Shown: one piece after another, positions 35,152 to 42,588 of the stretch
Position numbering within the stretch: position 1 is the stretch's first letter
Layout: each line of letters opens with the position of its first letter
Assembly (NCBI RefSeq): GCF_011305535.1
Contig: NZ_CP049906.1
Coordinates: 434,001-498,000, forward strand
DNA length: 64,000 bases
From: Diaphorobacter sp. HDW4B
GTDB lineage: Bacteria > Pseudomonadota > Gammaproteobacteria > Burkholderiales > Burkholderiaceae_C
Reading direction: 5' to 3'
Notes under the pieces: model-generated
The model's input: the letters and a program-made list of their open reading frames with translations, nothing else
The model's database searches: none
Told to the model about the DNA's origin: nothing
Made by a program: the position numbers and the translations under genes

Positions 35152-36450
35152 ATGATTGCAGCCGACATGCAGAACAATGCCACGGCACCCACGGAATACA
35201 CCGTGACCAAGACGCGCGCGTGGTTCGCCTTCGCCATGATCTTTCTGTTGATGATGTCCGACTACATCGATCGGCAGATCATCGTGTCGCTGTTTCCGCA
35301 CTTGAAGGAGGAGTGGGGTCTGTCCGACAAGCAACTCGGCGGCCTCGTGTCGGTGATCTCGGTGGTGGTGGCCGTCGGCAGCATTCCTGTGGCTTTGCTG
35401 GCAGACCGCTTTGGTCGCGTCAAGAGCATCTTCGTGATGGCGTCGGTCTGGAGCATGGCGACCATCTCCTGCATGTTTGCGCGCAACTATGCCCAGCTCT
35501 TTGCTGCGCGCGCCGTGGTCGGTCTGGGTGAAACGGGTTACGGCTCAGTGGGTTCGGCGCTCATCAACGCGCTGTTTCCCAAGCGTCTGCATGCCACGCT
35601 GCTGGGCGCGTTCTTCGCGGCCAGCTCGTTCGGTGCAGTGCTGGGCGTGGTGATGGGCGGCGTGATTGCGGAGCACTGGGGCTGGCGTGCGGCCTTCGGT
35701 GCCGTGGGCTTTCCGGGGCTGGTGATGGCGCTGCTGTTCCTGCTTGTGCCGGACTACAAGAACGTGGTGGTCAAGATGCGCCCCACGATCGACAGCACCA
35801 AGCCCAAGGCGCATCTGATGCGCATGCTGACGACGCTCAGCCGTGGCCCGACGATGCTGATGCTGTGCATTGCCGGTTCGTTCCAGATGATTCTCGTGTC
35901 GACCATGTGGTCGTGGATGCCCAGCTACCTCAACCGTTATCAGGGCATGTCGGCAGGCAATGCGGCCAAGTACGCGGCCTTGCTCGTGCTGTGCGGCGCA
36001 TGCGGCGCCATGTTCTGGGGCTGGGTCGCCGACCGCGTGGGTCGCCGTCGCATGTCCAACAAACTGGTGATGCTGTGCTTCACCACCGTGATCACCGCGC
36101 TGCTGTTCATGCTGGCGTTCACGCTGCCGCTGTCGCACTCGGCGCAATACATCATGATCCTGTTCGCAGGCTTTTCGATGACCTGCACCGTGGGCGTATC
36201 GGTCAGCGCGGTGCTCGACATCACGCACCCCGGTCTGCGTTCGACGGGCGCTGCGGTGCACGCGTTTGCGATCAACCTGTTCGGTCTGGCCGTGGGTCCG
36301 TTCCTGAGCGGTGTGATCTCCGACATGTGGAGCCTGCAGACCGCCATGGCCGTGGTGCCAGCGGTGGGTTTCGTGGCGGCGATCTTCTATTGGAAAGCCT
36401 CGCGCACCTATGAGGCGGACGCTGCCGCAGTGGCCGCCAATTTGCACTGA
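35152..36450 (+). CDS. MFS transporter (organic acid/aromatic acid type)
   Basis: This 432-residue major facilitator has 12 hydrophobic segments. The loop 2-3 motif is ADRFGRVKS and its repeat is ADRVGRRRMSN, both typical of the AAHS/ACS families. The ATG used has GGAGA 7-8 bases upstream; an earlier in-frame ATG at 35119 lacks this. Placed between the porin and the BKACE operon, it probably imports the acid degraded by the latter. A bidirectional terminator follows. Confidence 0.9.
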   Translation: MIAADMQNNATAPTEYTVTKTRAWFAFAMIFLLMMSDYIDRQIIVSLFPHLKEEWGLSDKQLGGLVSVISVVVAVGSIPVALLADRFGRVKSIFVMASVWSMATISCMFARNYAQLFAARAVVGLGETGYGSVGSALINALFPKRLHATLLGAFFAASSFGAVLGVVMGGVIAEHWGWRAAFGAVGFPGLVMALLFLLVPDYKNVVVKMRPTIDSTKPKAHLMRMLTTLSRGPTMLMLCIAGSFQMILVSTMWSWMPSYLNRYQGMSAGNAAKYAALLVLCGACGAMFWGWVADRVGRRRMSNKLVMLCFTTVITALLFMLAFTLPLSHSAQYIMILFAGFSMTCTVGVSVSAVLDITHPGLRSTGAAVHAFAINLFGLAVGPFLSGVISDMWSLQTAMAVVPAVGFVAAIFYWKASRTYEADAAAVAANLH

Positions 36451-36470
36451 TCCATCGAATTTCTTCCAAC

Positions 36471-36508
36471 AAAAAGGGGCTGCCGAATGATTCGGAAGCC
36501 CCTTTTTT
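36471..36508. terminator. Bidirectional terminator between convergent genes
   Basis: AAAAAGGGGCT pairs with AGCCCCTTTTT, with an inner CCGAA/TTCGG stem after one mismatch and a 3-base loop. A and T runs on both sides let it serve the rightward MFS gene and the leftward BKACE operon. Confidence 0.9.
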
Positions 36509-36526
36509 CTGGTGCGCTTTGCGTGA

Positions 36527-37462
36527 TCAGAAGGCCACGTTCTTCTTACCCTTCAGTTGCAGCATGGCGCGGGTTTCATCGGGCGTGGCGACTTCGAGGT
36601 TCAGCGACTTCAGCACCGTGACGATGCGATTGACCTGCTGTGCATTGCTGGTCGCGAGCTTGCCCGGACCATCCCACAGCGAGTCTTCGAGACCCACGCG
36701 CACGTTGCCGCCCATGGTGGCGGACATGGTCGCCAGCGGCATCTGGCTGCGGCCAGCACCCAGCACCGACCAGTAGTAGTCGTTGCCGAACAGGCGCTCC
36801 GCCGTGCGGCGCATGTGCATCACGTCGTCGGGATGCGTGCCGATGCCGCCGAGCAGACCGAACACGGACTGGATGAAGAACGGGGGCTTCAAGATGCCGC
36901 GATCGATGAAGTGTGCTGCCGTGTAGAGATGGCTGGTGTCGTAGCACTCGATCTCGAAGCGTGTGCCGTTGTCGGCACAGGATTCGAGGATGTAGCGGAT
37001 TTCCTTGAAGGTGTTGCGGAACACGCGGTCTTCCGAGCCTTCGAGATAGGGCTGTTCCCAGTCGTACTTGAATTCTTTCTGGCGCGCGAGCATGGGGTAG
37101 AGGCCGAAGTTCATCGAGCCCATGTTGAGCGAGGCGACTTCGGGCTTGAGTTGCAGCGCAGGTTGCAGGCGTTCCTCGACCAGCATGTTGGGCGCGCCGC
37201 CGGTGGTGATGTTGATGATCGCATCCGAACGCTCGGCGATCTGCGGCAGGAATTGGCGGAACAGCGCGGGCTCCTGCGAAGGCTTGCCGTTCTTGGGATC
37301 ACGCGCGTGCAGGTGGACGATGGATGCACCAGCCTCGGCAGCGGTGACGGCTTCGTCTTCGATCTGTTGGGGCGTGACGGGCAGGTGAGGGGACATCGAA
37401 GGCGTGTGAATGCCTCCGGTGATCGCGCAGGTCACGATCACTTTTTTCTGGGGTGCGGCCAT
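36527..37462 (-). CDS. BKACE (DUF849) beta-keto acid cleavage enzyme
   Basis: This 311-residue enzyme is a TIM-barrel zinc protein that condenses a beta-keto acid with acetyl-CoA to give acetoacetate and a new acyl-CoA. Zinc ligands His50-x-His52 (VHLHARD) and Glu259 (VGLEDSLW) are visible. AGGAG precedes the ATG. It is the last gene of a leftward operon that also holds a second BKACE (39914-40972). The two differ in length and active-site context and so probably in substrate. Confidence 0.92.
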   Translation of the reverse strand: MAAPQKKVIVTCAITGGIHTPSMSPHLPVTPQQIEDEAVTAAEAGASIVHLHARDPKNGKPSQEPALFRQFLPQIAERSDAIINITTGGAPNMLVEERLQPALQLKPEVASLNMGSMNFGLYPMLARQKEFKYDWEQPYLEGSEDRVFRNTFKEIRYILESCADNGTRFEIECYDTSHLYTAAHFIDRGILKPPFFIQSVFGLLGGIGTHPDDVMHMRRTAERLFGNDYYWSVLGAGRSQMPLATMSATMGGNVRVGLEDSLWDGPGKLATSNAQQVNRIVTVLKSLNLEVATPDETRAMLQLKGKKNVAF

Positions 37463-37505
37463 GGTGGCTCCTGGTGATTGAAATGGAGTGAAACGAAGGC
37501 TTGGA

Positions 37506-38264
37506 TCACATGGCGGTCTTGCCGCCGTTGACTTGCAAGATCTGGCCGGTGATGTAGCTCGCTGCGGGCGATGTGATGTAGAGAATCGCGTCGGCCACTT
37601 CGTCGGGTGTGCCGATGCGGTTCATCGGAATCGTGCTGGCGACCATAGGAATGTTCTGTGCGCCGCCGGCAATGCGGTCCAGCATTTCGGTGGCGATGGG
37701 GCCGGGCGCGACCGCGTTCACGCGCACGTTGTGCTGGCAGCCTTCAAGCGCGACAGACTTGGTGAAGCCTTCGATCGCGTGCTTGCTTGCCACATACATC
37801 GGAGCCATGGCGTTGCCACGGCTGCCCATGGTGGATGACAGGTTCACGATGCTGCCCGACTTCTGGGCCGACATCACGCGCATCTCGTGTTTGAGGCACA
37901 GAAACGTGCCCAGCGCGTTGGCGTTGAATGCGGCCGTGTAGGTCTCCACCGTCTGCTCGATGATGGAGCCGCGCGTGCCTTCGAGACCGGCACTGTTCAC
38001 TGCCACATCGAGGCGGCCAAAGCGCTGCACGCAGGCGTCGATGAGTGCTGTGACTTGCGCTTCATCGGCCACATCGGCACGCACGAAGATCGCCTGCGCG
38101 CCCAGTTGCTGGAGTTCATTTTCCAGCTTGGAGCCGGCTTCGGCATTGCGTCCGCTCACGACGAGCTTGGCACCCTGGTGTGCGAAGGCGATGGCGGCTG
38201 CGCGGCCGATGCCTGAGGTGGCTCCGGTGACGAGCACGACCTGGTTTTCAAATGGCTTGGTCAT
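37506..38264 (-). CDS. Short-chain dehydrogenase/reductase
   Basis: This 252-residue classical SDR has TGATSGIG, NSAG-type and YVASKHAIEG motifs, with Tyr/Lys catalytic residues. The ATG at 38264 has AGGAG eight bases upstream; upstream in-frame Met codons are not used. The charged end of the second strand (VSGRN) suggests NADP(H). In the BKACE operon it would oxidise a 3-hydroxy acid to the beta-keto acid that BKACE cleaves (inference). Confidence 0.92.
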   Translation of the reverse strand: MTKPFENQVVLVTGATSGIGRAAAIAFAHQGAKLVVSGRNAEAGSKLENELQQLGAQAIFVRADVADEAQVTALIDACVQRFGRLDVAVNSAGLEGTRGSIIEQTVETYTAAFNANALGTFLCLKHEMRVMSAQKSGSIVNLSSTMGSRGNAMAPMYVASKHAIEGFTKSVALEGCQHNVRVNAVAPGPIATEMLDRIAGGAQNIPMVASTIPMNRIGTPDEVADAILYITSPAASYITGQILQVNGGKTAM

Positions 38265-38371
38265 GAAAAAAGCTCCTTGGAATAGTAGAAAAATGGACAT
38301 GCGGCAGCCGCACCTGGTGCCTTGGCACCGGCGCGGCGGTTTCAACATTTCGGGATCAGAAGATCAGAAGA

Positions 38372-38788
38372 TCAGGCGGAGGTCTTCTGTGCTTCGTGGC
38401 GGGCCACTTCTTCGAGCAGCATCGGCGCACCCATGCTGTTGGCATGCAGGCCCAGCACGCTCACGCCCTGCAGCACGGCGGCAATTTCGTCCTTGGTGGC
38501 GCCCAGTTCCAATGCGCGGCGGATGTGGCGACGCGTGCCGGGGCCATACATGTGCGTGCACGAGGCATCGACCGCGATGGCGATGAACTCCCACACCTTG
38601 GGCTCGATCAGCCCCTTGGCCATGGGGTGCATGGCCATGTCGAGGAATTTCTCGGTCCAGACAGGATCGAGTTCGGTGAAGCTGTTCCACTCCGGATTCC
38701 AGTAGCCATTGGCGCGCAGACTGTCGCTGATGGGCGTGGCGGGTGGTTTGTTCTGCTGATTATTCTGTGGCTTGTTCTGATCGTTCAT
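38372..38788 (-). CDS. Carboxymuconolactone-decarboxylase-family protein
   Basis: This 138-residue AhpD-like fold protein has a Gln/Asn-rich N-terminal tail and the core EFIAIAVDASCTHMYGPGTRRHIRRA. The core keeps one cysteine (CTHM) where AhpD has CxxC, and it has a following His. It is therefore closer to the decarboxylase/hydrolase side of the family than to peroxiredoxin reductases. GAGGAGGAG stands before the start. It is embedded in the BKACE operon and probably decarboxylates or hydrolyses an intermediate. Confidence 0.87.
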   Translation of the reverse strand: MNDQNKPQNNQQNKPPATPISDSLRANGYWNPEWNSFTELDPVWTEKFLDMAMHPMAKGLIEPKVWEFIAIAVDASCTHMYGPGTRRHIRRALELGATKDEIAAVLQGVSVLGLHANSMGAPMLLEEVARHEAQKTSA

Positions 38789-38801
38789 GCGGCGCTCCTC
38801 C

Positions 38802-39794
38802 TCAAGGCTTGTAGTTCATGGCTTTGAGCGCTTTTCCGGTGCGCTCGTTTTCTGTCTTGAGCATGGTCTGCAGTTCGGCCTCGGTCTGTGCCGGGTTGCC
38901 TGCATCCATGCCGAGCGCGGCGAGTTGGCTCTTCACTTCCGCAGATGCCACAGCCTTGAGCAGCAACTGGCGCATGCGGTTGCGGATGTCGGCTGGCACG
39001 TCGGGCGTGGACCACACGGACGTGCCCATGATTTGCGTGAGATTCGGATAGCCCGCTTCGGCCAGCGTCGGCACATCCGGCATGAATGGCGAGCGAGCAG
39101 CGGACGTGACCGCGAGCGGGCGGATCTTGCCGGTCTTGGCCAGCGGCAGTGCCGTGCCCATGCCGTCGAACATGAACTGGATCTGTCCACCCATCACATC
39201 GGTGAGCGCGGGTGGCGAGCCCTTGTAGCCCACATGTTCCATGTCCAGGCCCGCAGCCTTGTTGAACTGCATGCCCTTGATGTGCGAGAGCGTGCCGGGG
39301 CTGTACGACGCATACGAAATCTTGCCCGGATGCGCCTTCACATAGGCGACCACATCGGCCACGTTCTTCACCGGCAGCTTGGGATCGGCCACCAGCACCA
39401 GCGGCACGCTCGCGACCTCGGCAATCGGCGCAAGGTCCTTGAACGGGTCATATCGGAAACTGTAGCTGTAGGGATTTTCGGTGACCAGCGAGTTGGGTGA
39501 GAGCACAAGCATGTAGCCGTCGCGCGGTGCACCCAGCATGGTTTCCACCGAGATGATGCCGCCCGCACCGGGCTTGTTTTCGACGATCACGGCCTGCTTG
39601 AGATCGTGCCGGATGCTCTCCGCCACGGTGCGCGCGATCATGTCGGACGCGCCGCCTGCAGGTGCAGGAACGATCAGGCGTATGGGTTGCTTGGTGGGCC
39701 AGGCGCTTTGCGCCAGAGCCTGCGTGACTGGCAATGCGCAAAGCAGGGCGGCGACGCACGCGCGGCGCGTGAAAGTGGGGGAGCGGAAGTTCAT
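38802..39794 (-). CDS. Bug/TctC-family periplasmic receptor
   Basis: This intact 330-residue receptor has a signal peptide ending QALAQ, then WPTKQPIRLIVPAPAGGASD and NKPGAGG, the ligand-contact loops. It is the closest paralogue in the window to the broken gene at 20957-21968 (shared SYASYSPGT and HVGYKGS segments). No membrane subunits are nearby. It lies between the CMD-family gene and the second BKACE in one leftward operon and probably captures the acid that the operon degrades. Confidence 0.92.
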   Translation of the reverse strand: MNFRSPTFTRRACVAALLCALPVTQALAQSAWPTKQPIRLIVPAPAGGASDMIARTVAESIRHDLKQAVIVENKPGAGGIISVETMLGAPRDGYMLVLSPNSLVTENPYSYSFRYDPFKDLAPIAEVASVPLVLVADPKLPVKNVADVVAYVKAHPGKISYASYSPGTLSHIKGMQFNKAAGLDMEHVGYKGSPPALTDVMGGQIQFMFDGMGTALPLAKTGKIRPLAVTSAARSPFMPDVPTLAEAGYPNLTQIMGTSVWSTPDVPADIRNRMRQLLLKAVASAEVKSQLAALGMDAGNPAQTEAELQTMLKTENERTGKALKAMNYKP

Positions 39795-39815
39795 TTGTCT
39801 CTTTGCAATGTGTGA

Positions 39816-39838
39816 CGCAAGGCCGATGAGGCCTTGCG
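39816..39838 (-). promoter_or_regulatory. Intra-operon hairpin
   Basis: CGCAAGGCC and GGCCTTGCG form a perfect 9-base stem with a 5-base loop between the second BKACE gene and the Bug receptor gene. No T run follows on either strand. It may set relative expression of the two parts of the operon by pausing or mRNA processing. Confidence 0.45.
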
Positions 39839-39913
39839 CATGAGTCCGTTCTGGTGACGACTTCAGATGGCGCGCTCAAGCAGTCTCTTCAAGCGGCCTT
39901 GTTGTGCGGCCTT

Positions 39914-40972
39914 TTAGGCAACCTTTTGCAGATAACCTTGCTGACCACCATTGCGGTTCGGTGCAAAGCCGTTCTTTGCCAGCGACTCTTCCACGGTGTC
40001 GTAGAACACGCCGATCTGGCACATCTCACGTGCTTGTGCTGGCGTGGCGATGGGGCGGCTGCATTCCTTGGCGATGCGCACCAGCTGTTCGATCTGCTCG
40101 ACGGTGCCCATCTTCTTGGTGCGAGTCTGGTTCCACAGGTTGTCTTCCGTGCCGCAGCGCACGTGCAGGCCCATGGCGATGCCCATCATGTTGATCGGAA
40201 GAACATTGAGCACCGAGGCTTCCACGGTCAGGATCGCGCCGTCCGGCACTGCGCGCACGAAGTTGGCCAGGCTGTAGATGCTGGGTGCATCCATGCCGCC
40301 GCCGATGGCCACCCAGTTCATCACCAGTGGACCCTTGTAGATGCCGCGACGCATCAGGCGCTCGACCGACTCGAAGCTGTTGATGTTGTAGCACTGGAAA
40401 GCGCTCTGGATGCCCGCTGCGGTCAGGCGCTTGATGTGCTCTTCGGCCCAGCCCGGTTGCGCAGGCACGGTCATTTCCTTGTAGGCGTTGAAGACGGCTG
40501 GGTCTTCCATCGACGTGCCCTTGATGTCGCGTGCGTCGAACTGCTCGAGGATGTTCATCTGCGAGGTGTTGATCGTCACGGTCACCTGATCGGGCTTGGG
40601 GTCGAGCTCGGCCAGCATGTGGCGTGTGTCGTCGCTCAGCCACTTGGCGGCGGCGCCGTCGGTCTCTGGTGCGAAGCTGATCGAGCCACCCACCTGGATG
40701 ATCATCTCTGGCACGCGGGCGCGCACACCGGCGATCAGCTCGTTGAACTTCGACAGGCGCTTGCTGCCGCGACCGTCGAGCTCACGCACGTGCAGGTGCA
40801 GCACCTGCGCACCGGCGTTGTAGCAGTCGACCGCCTTCTGGATCTGCTCTTCCATCGTCACCGCGATTTCGCCGGGGAAATCGTCGGGCATCCACGAAGG
40901 TGCGTAGGGCGCTGCAGTGATGATCAGCGGTTGCTGGTTTTCGGGAAACAGGTGGCCGTCGAGAAAATTCAT
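39914..40972 (-). CDS. BKACE (DUF849) beta-keto acid cleavage enzyme, second copy
   Basis: This 352-residue member of the beta-keto acid cleavage family has zinc ligands His59-x-His61 (VLHLHVRE) and a Glu in RCGTEDNLW. It is about 40 residues longer than the first copy, and its segments around the pocket (SISFAPETDGAAAKW) differ. GGAAAG precedes the ATG. It is the first gene of the leftward operon and directly faces the AraC regulator at 41135. Having two BKACEs in one operon suggests two successive or parallel acetyl-CoA-dependent cleavages. Confidence 0.9.
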   Translation of the reverse strand: MNFLDGHLFPENQQPLIITAAPYAPSWMPDDFPGEIAVTMEEQIQKAVDCYNAGAQVLHLHVRELDGRGSKRLSKFNELIAGVRARVPEMIIQVGGSISFAPETDGAAAKWLSDDTRHMLAELDPKPDQVTVTINTSQMNILEQFDARDIKGTSMEDPAVFNAYKEMTVPAQPGWAEEHIKRLTAAGIQSAFQCYNINSFESVERLMRRGIYKGPLVMNWVAIGGGMDAPSIYSLANFVRAVPDGAILTVEASVLNVLPINMMGIAMGLHVRCGTEDNLWNQTRTKKMGTVEQIEQLVRIAKECSRPIATPAQAREMCQIGVFYDTVEESLAKNGFAPNRNGGQQGYLQKVA

Positions 40973-41073
40973 GTTGTGCTTTCCGGTTCAGTAGCGGGTG
41001 ATGAATGAAGGCGTGCAAAGCGCCTCGTCCGGATCTGAATTTAGGGAGATTGCGGCCTTGATGTTTGACATAA

Positions 41074-41100
41074 TGGGACGCTTATTTATCCGATTGGGAC
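41074..41100. promoter_or_regulatory. Direct-repeat operator for AraC-type regulator
   Basis: TGGGAC occurs at 41074 and 41095, 21 bases apart in the same orientation, between the divergent BKACE operon and AraC gene. The two-turn spacing is that of AraC-family half-sites. A TTGACA lies just upstream at 41065. Confidence 0.5.
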
Positions 41101-41134
41101 ATCAAGGGAAAACCCCTTCCTCCCCCGAAAAGCC

Positions 41135-42115
41135 ATGACCGCCCTGATGCGCAGCGCCAGCCTCACGCATTACTCCGATCTCGCCGTCAGCGTCGGCCTC
41201 GTGCCGCACGAGATGCTTGCCATGGTGGGCTTGCCGCGTTCGTGCCTCGACAACACCGAGCTGCGCATTCCTGCGGCGGCGGTGATGCGGCTGATGGAAA
41301 TCTCGGGCGAAATGTCTGGCGAGGAAGCCTTCGGTCTTCGCCTGTCGGTCACGCGCAGACTGTCCTCGTTCGGCGTCGTGGGCATGCTCGCGCGCGATGA
41401 ACCCACATTGCGTCAGGCGCTCGACACGCTCACGCGGTATCTCTATCTGCACAACGAAAGTCTGACCACGCAGATCCACGAATCGGGCGGCGTGGCGGTG
41501 ATCGAACAGCTGTTTTTGCCCTCGGTGAATGCGGGCAGACAAGCCATCGAAATGGCCATGGGCGCGCTGTACCACACGCTCTGCCTCGCGCTCGGCAAGG
41601 GCTGGCAGCCGCGCAGCATCAGCTTCATGCACCCGCCGCCTGCCAACCTGTCGTGGCACCGCAGCATTCTGGGCAGCAATCTGCTGTTCTCGCAGGACCA
41701 CAACGGCATCGCGCTACTGTCCTCCGACATGGATGCGCCACTCGACTTTGCCGACCCCGTCATGCGCCAGCAGATGCGGCAACTGGTGAACGACAAGGAG
41801 CTGCCGGTCACCGGCTATTCATTCCGCGACGAAGTTGTGCAACTCATCATGGCCCTGCTGCCCACCGGCCGCTGCAGCGCCGACCAGATCGCCATGCACC
41901 TGGGCGTGGACCGCCGCACCGTGCACCGCCGACTGGTCGCGCATGGCACGACCTTCATGCAACTGCTCGACGAAATCCGCGCCGAGCAAGCCCAACGCCT
42001 GCTCGGCTACGGCGACCGCAAACTCTCCGACATCGCACCGCTGCTGGGCTTCAGCAGCCTGAGCGCGTTTTCTAGGTGGAGGGCGGGGAGGCGTGCGATG
42101 ACAGACGAGGGTTGA
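41135..42115 (+). CDS. AraC-family regulator with atypical C-terminus
   Basis: This 326-residue protein has an Arabinose_bd-like N-terminal domain and an AraC DNA-binding domain (DQIAMHLGVDRRTVHRRL, then LSDIAPLLGFSSLSAFSRW). After SAFSRW the expected FGxxPxxWR motif is replaced by RAGRRAMTDEG and a stop, so the last helix is altered or lost. Both helix-turn-helices are intact and it may still bind DNA. It faces the BKACE operon and is its probable regulator. Confidence 0.83.
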   Translation: MTALMRSASLTHYSDLAVSVGLVPHEMLAMVGLPRSCLDNTELRIPAAAVMRLMEISGEMSGEEAFGLRLSVTRRLSSFGVVGMLARDEPTLRQALDTLTRYLYLHNESLTTQIHESGGVAVIEQLFLPSVNAGRQAIEMAMGALYHTLCLALGKGWQPRSISFMHPPPANLSWHRSILGSNLLFSQDHNGIALLSSDMDAPLDFADPVMRQQMRQLVNDKELPVTGYSFRDEVVQLIMALLPTGRCSADQIAMHLGVDRRTVHRRLVAHGTTFMQLLDEIRAEQAQRLLGYGDRKLSDIAPLLGFSSLSAFSRWRAGRRAMTDEG

Positions 42116-42155
42116 ACTGAAGGCCGATGGCTGCGTTGCAATGAGTTTTGTTTCC

Positions 42156-42188
42156 AATACTACCCATATTCAAGAAATGGGTAGTATT
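42156..42188. promoter_or_regulatory. HipB operator O1
   Basis: AATACTACCCAT and ATGGGTAGTATT form a perfect 12-base inverted repeat with a 9-base spacer upstream of the HipB-like gene. It shares ACTACCCA with a second site at 42221. This is typical of cooperative antitoxin autoregulation. Confidence 0.7.
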
Positions 42189-42220
42189 AGATACATTGCT
42201 GAGGATAATTTTGTATCGTA

Positions 42221-42249
42221 AACTACCCATGAAATGCTTGTGGGTAGTT
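42221..42249. promoter_or_regulatory. HipB operator O2
   Basis: AACTACCCA-N11-TGGGTAGTT repeats the core of the upstream operator and overlaps the predicted start codon of the antitoxin gene. A GATAAT -10-like box lies between the two sites at 42204-42209. Occupied operators would block both the promoter and the start region. Confidence 0.65.
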
Positions 42250-42584
42250 CAATGCACACTTCTGAGCTGTCTTCCTCTTCCGATACGCCCTCCGTGAGAG
42301 AGGTGCTTCAAGACGCCGTCTCGAAGTCCCCTCTGTCGATTGTCGAGATCGCCGAAAAATCCGGTGTGAGCCGCAAGGCGCTCTACAGCCTTCTCAAGGG
42401 CGATGCCGACCCGCGCCTGTCCACCATCGAAGCGCTGGCACACACCTTGGGTCTGGGCATTGTCGTGGCCCCCAAGGCGGTGGAGCAGCTTCAGCTTCAC
42501 AGGCCCGTGCTCAGGCAAGCTTCAGAGCACTCGAAGATCCGGCGTTTGCTGACGGCTCATGAAGAGAAGGCCAGAAAGGACTGA
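42234..42584 (+). CDS. HipB-like antitoxin (XRE-type helix-turn-helix)
   Basis: This 116-residue protein has an XRE fold: SIVEIAEKSGVSRKALYSLLKGDADPRLSTIEALA at about 35-69, then LGLGIVVAP. It precedes the HipA-like kinase by 4 bases, as HipB does in HipBA systems. It should neutralise the kinase and repress the operon through the two palindromes upstream. An alternative start at 42252 would remove six residues. Neither start has a strong ribosome site, so a leaderless or weakly translated mRNA is possible. Confidence 0.85.
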   Translation: MLVGSSMHTSELSSSSDTPSVREVLQDAVSKSPLSIVEIAEKSGVSRKALYSLLKGDADPRLSTIEALAHTLGLGIVVAPKAVEQLQLHRPVLRQASEHSKIRRLLTAHEEKARKD

Positions 42585-42588
42585 CGCC

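Noticed and set aside
42156-42249. Terminal inverted repeats of a mobile element
   Set aside because: Both repeats are complete palindromes upstream of an XRE antitoxin gene, the usual form of its operators.
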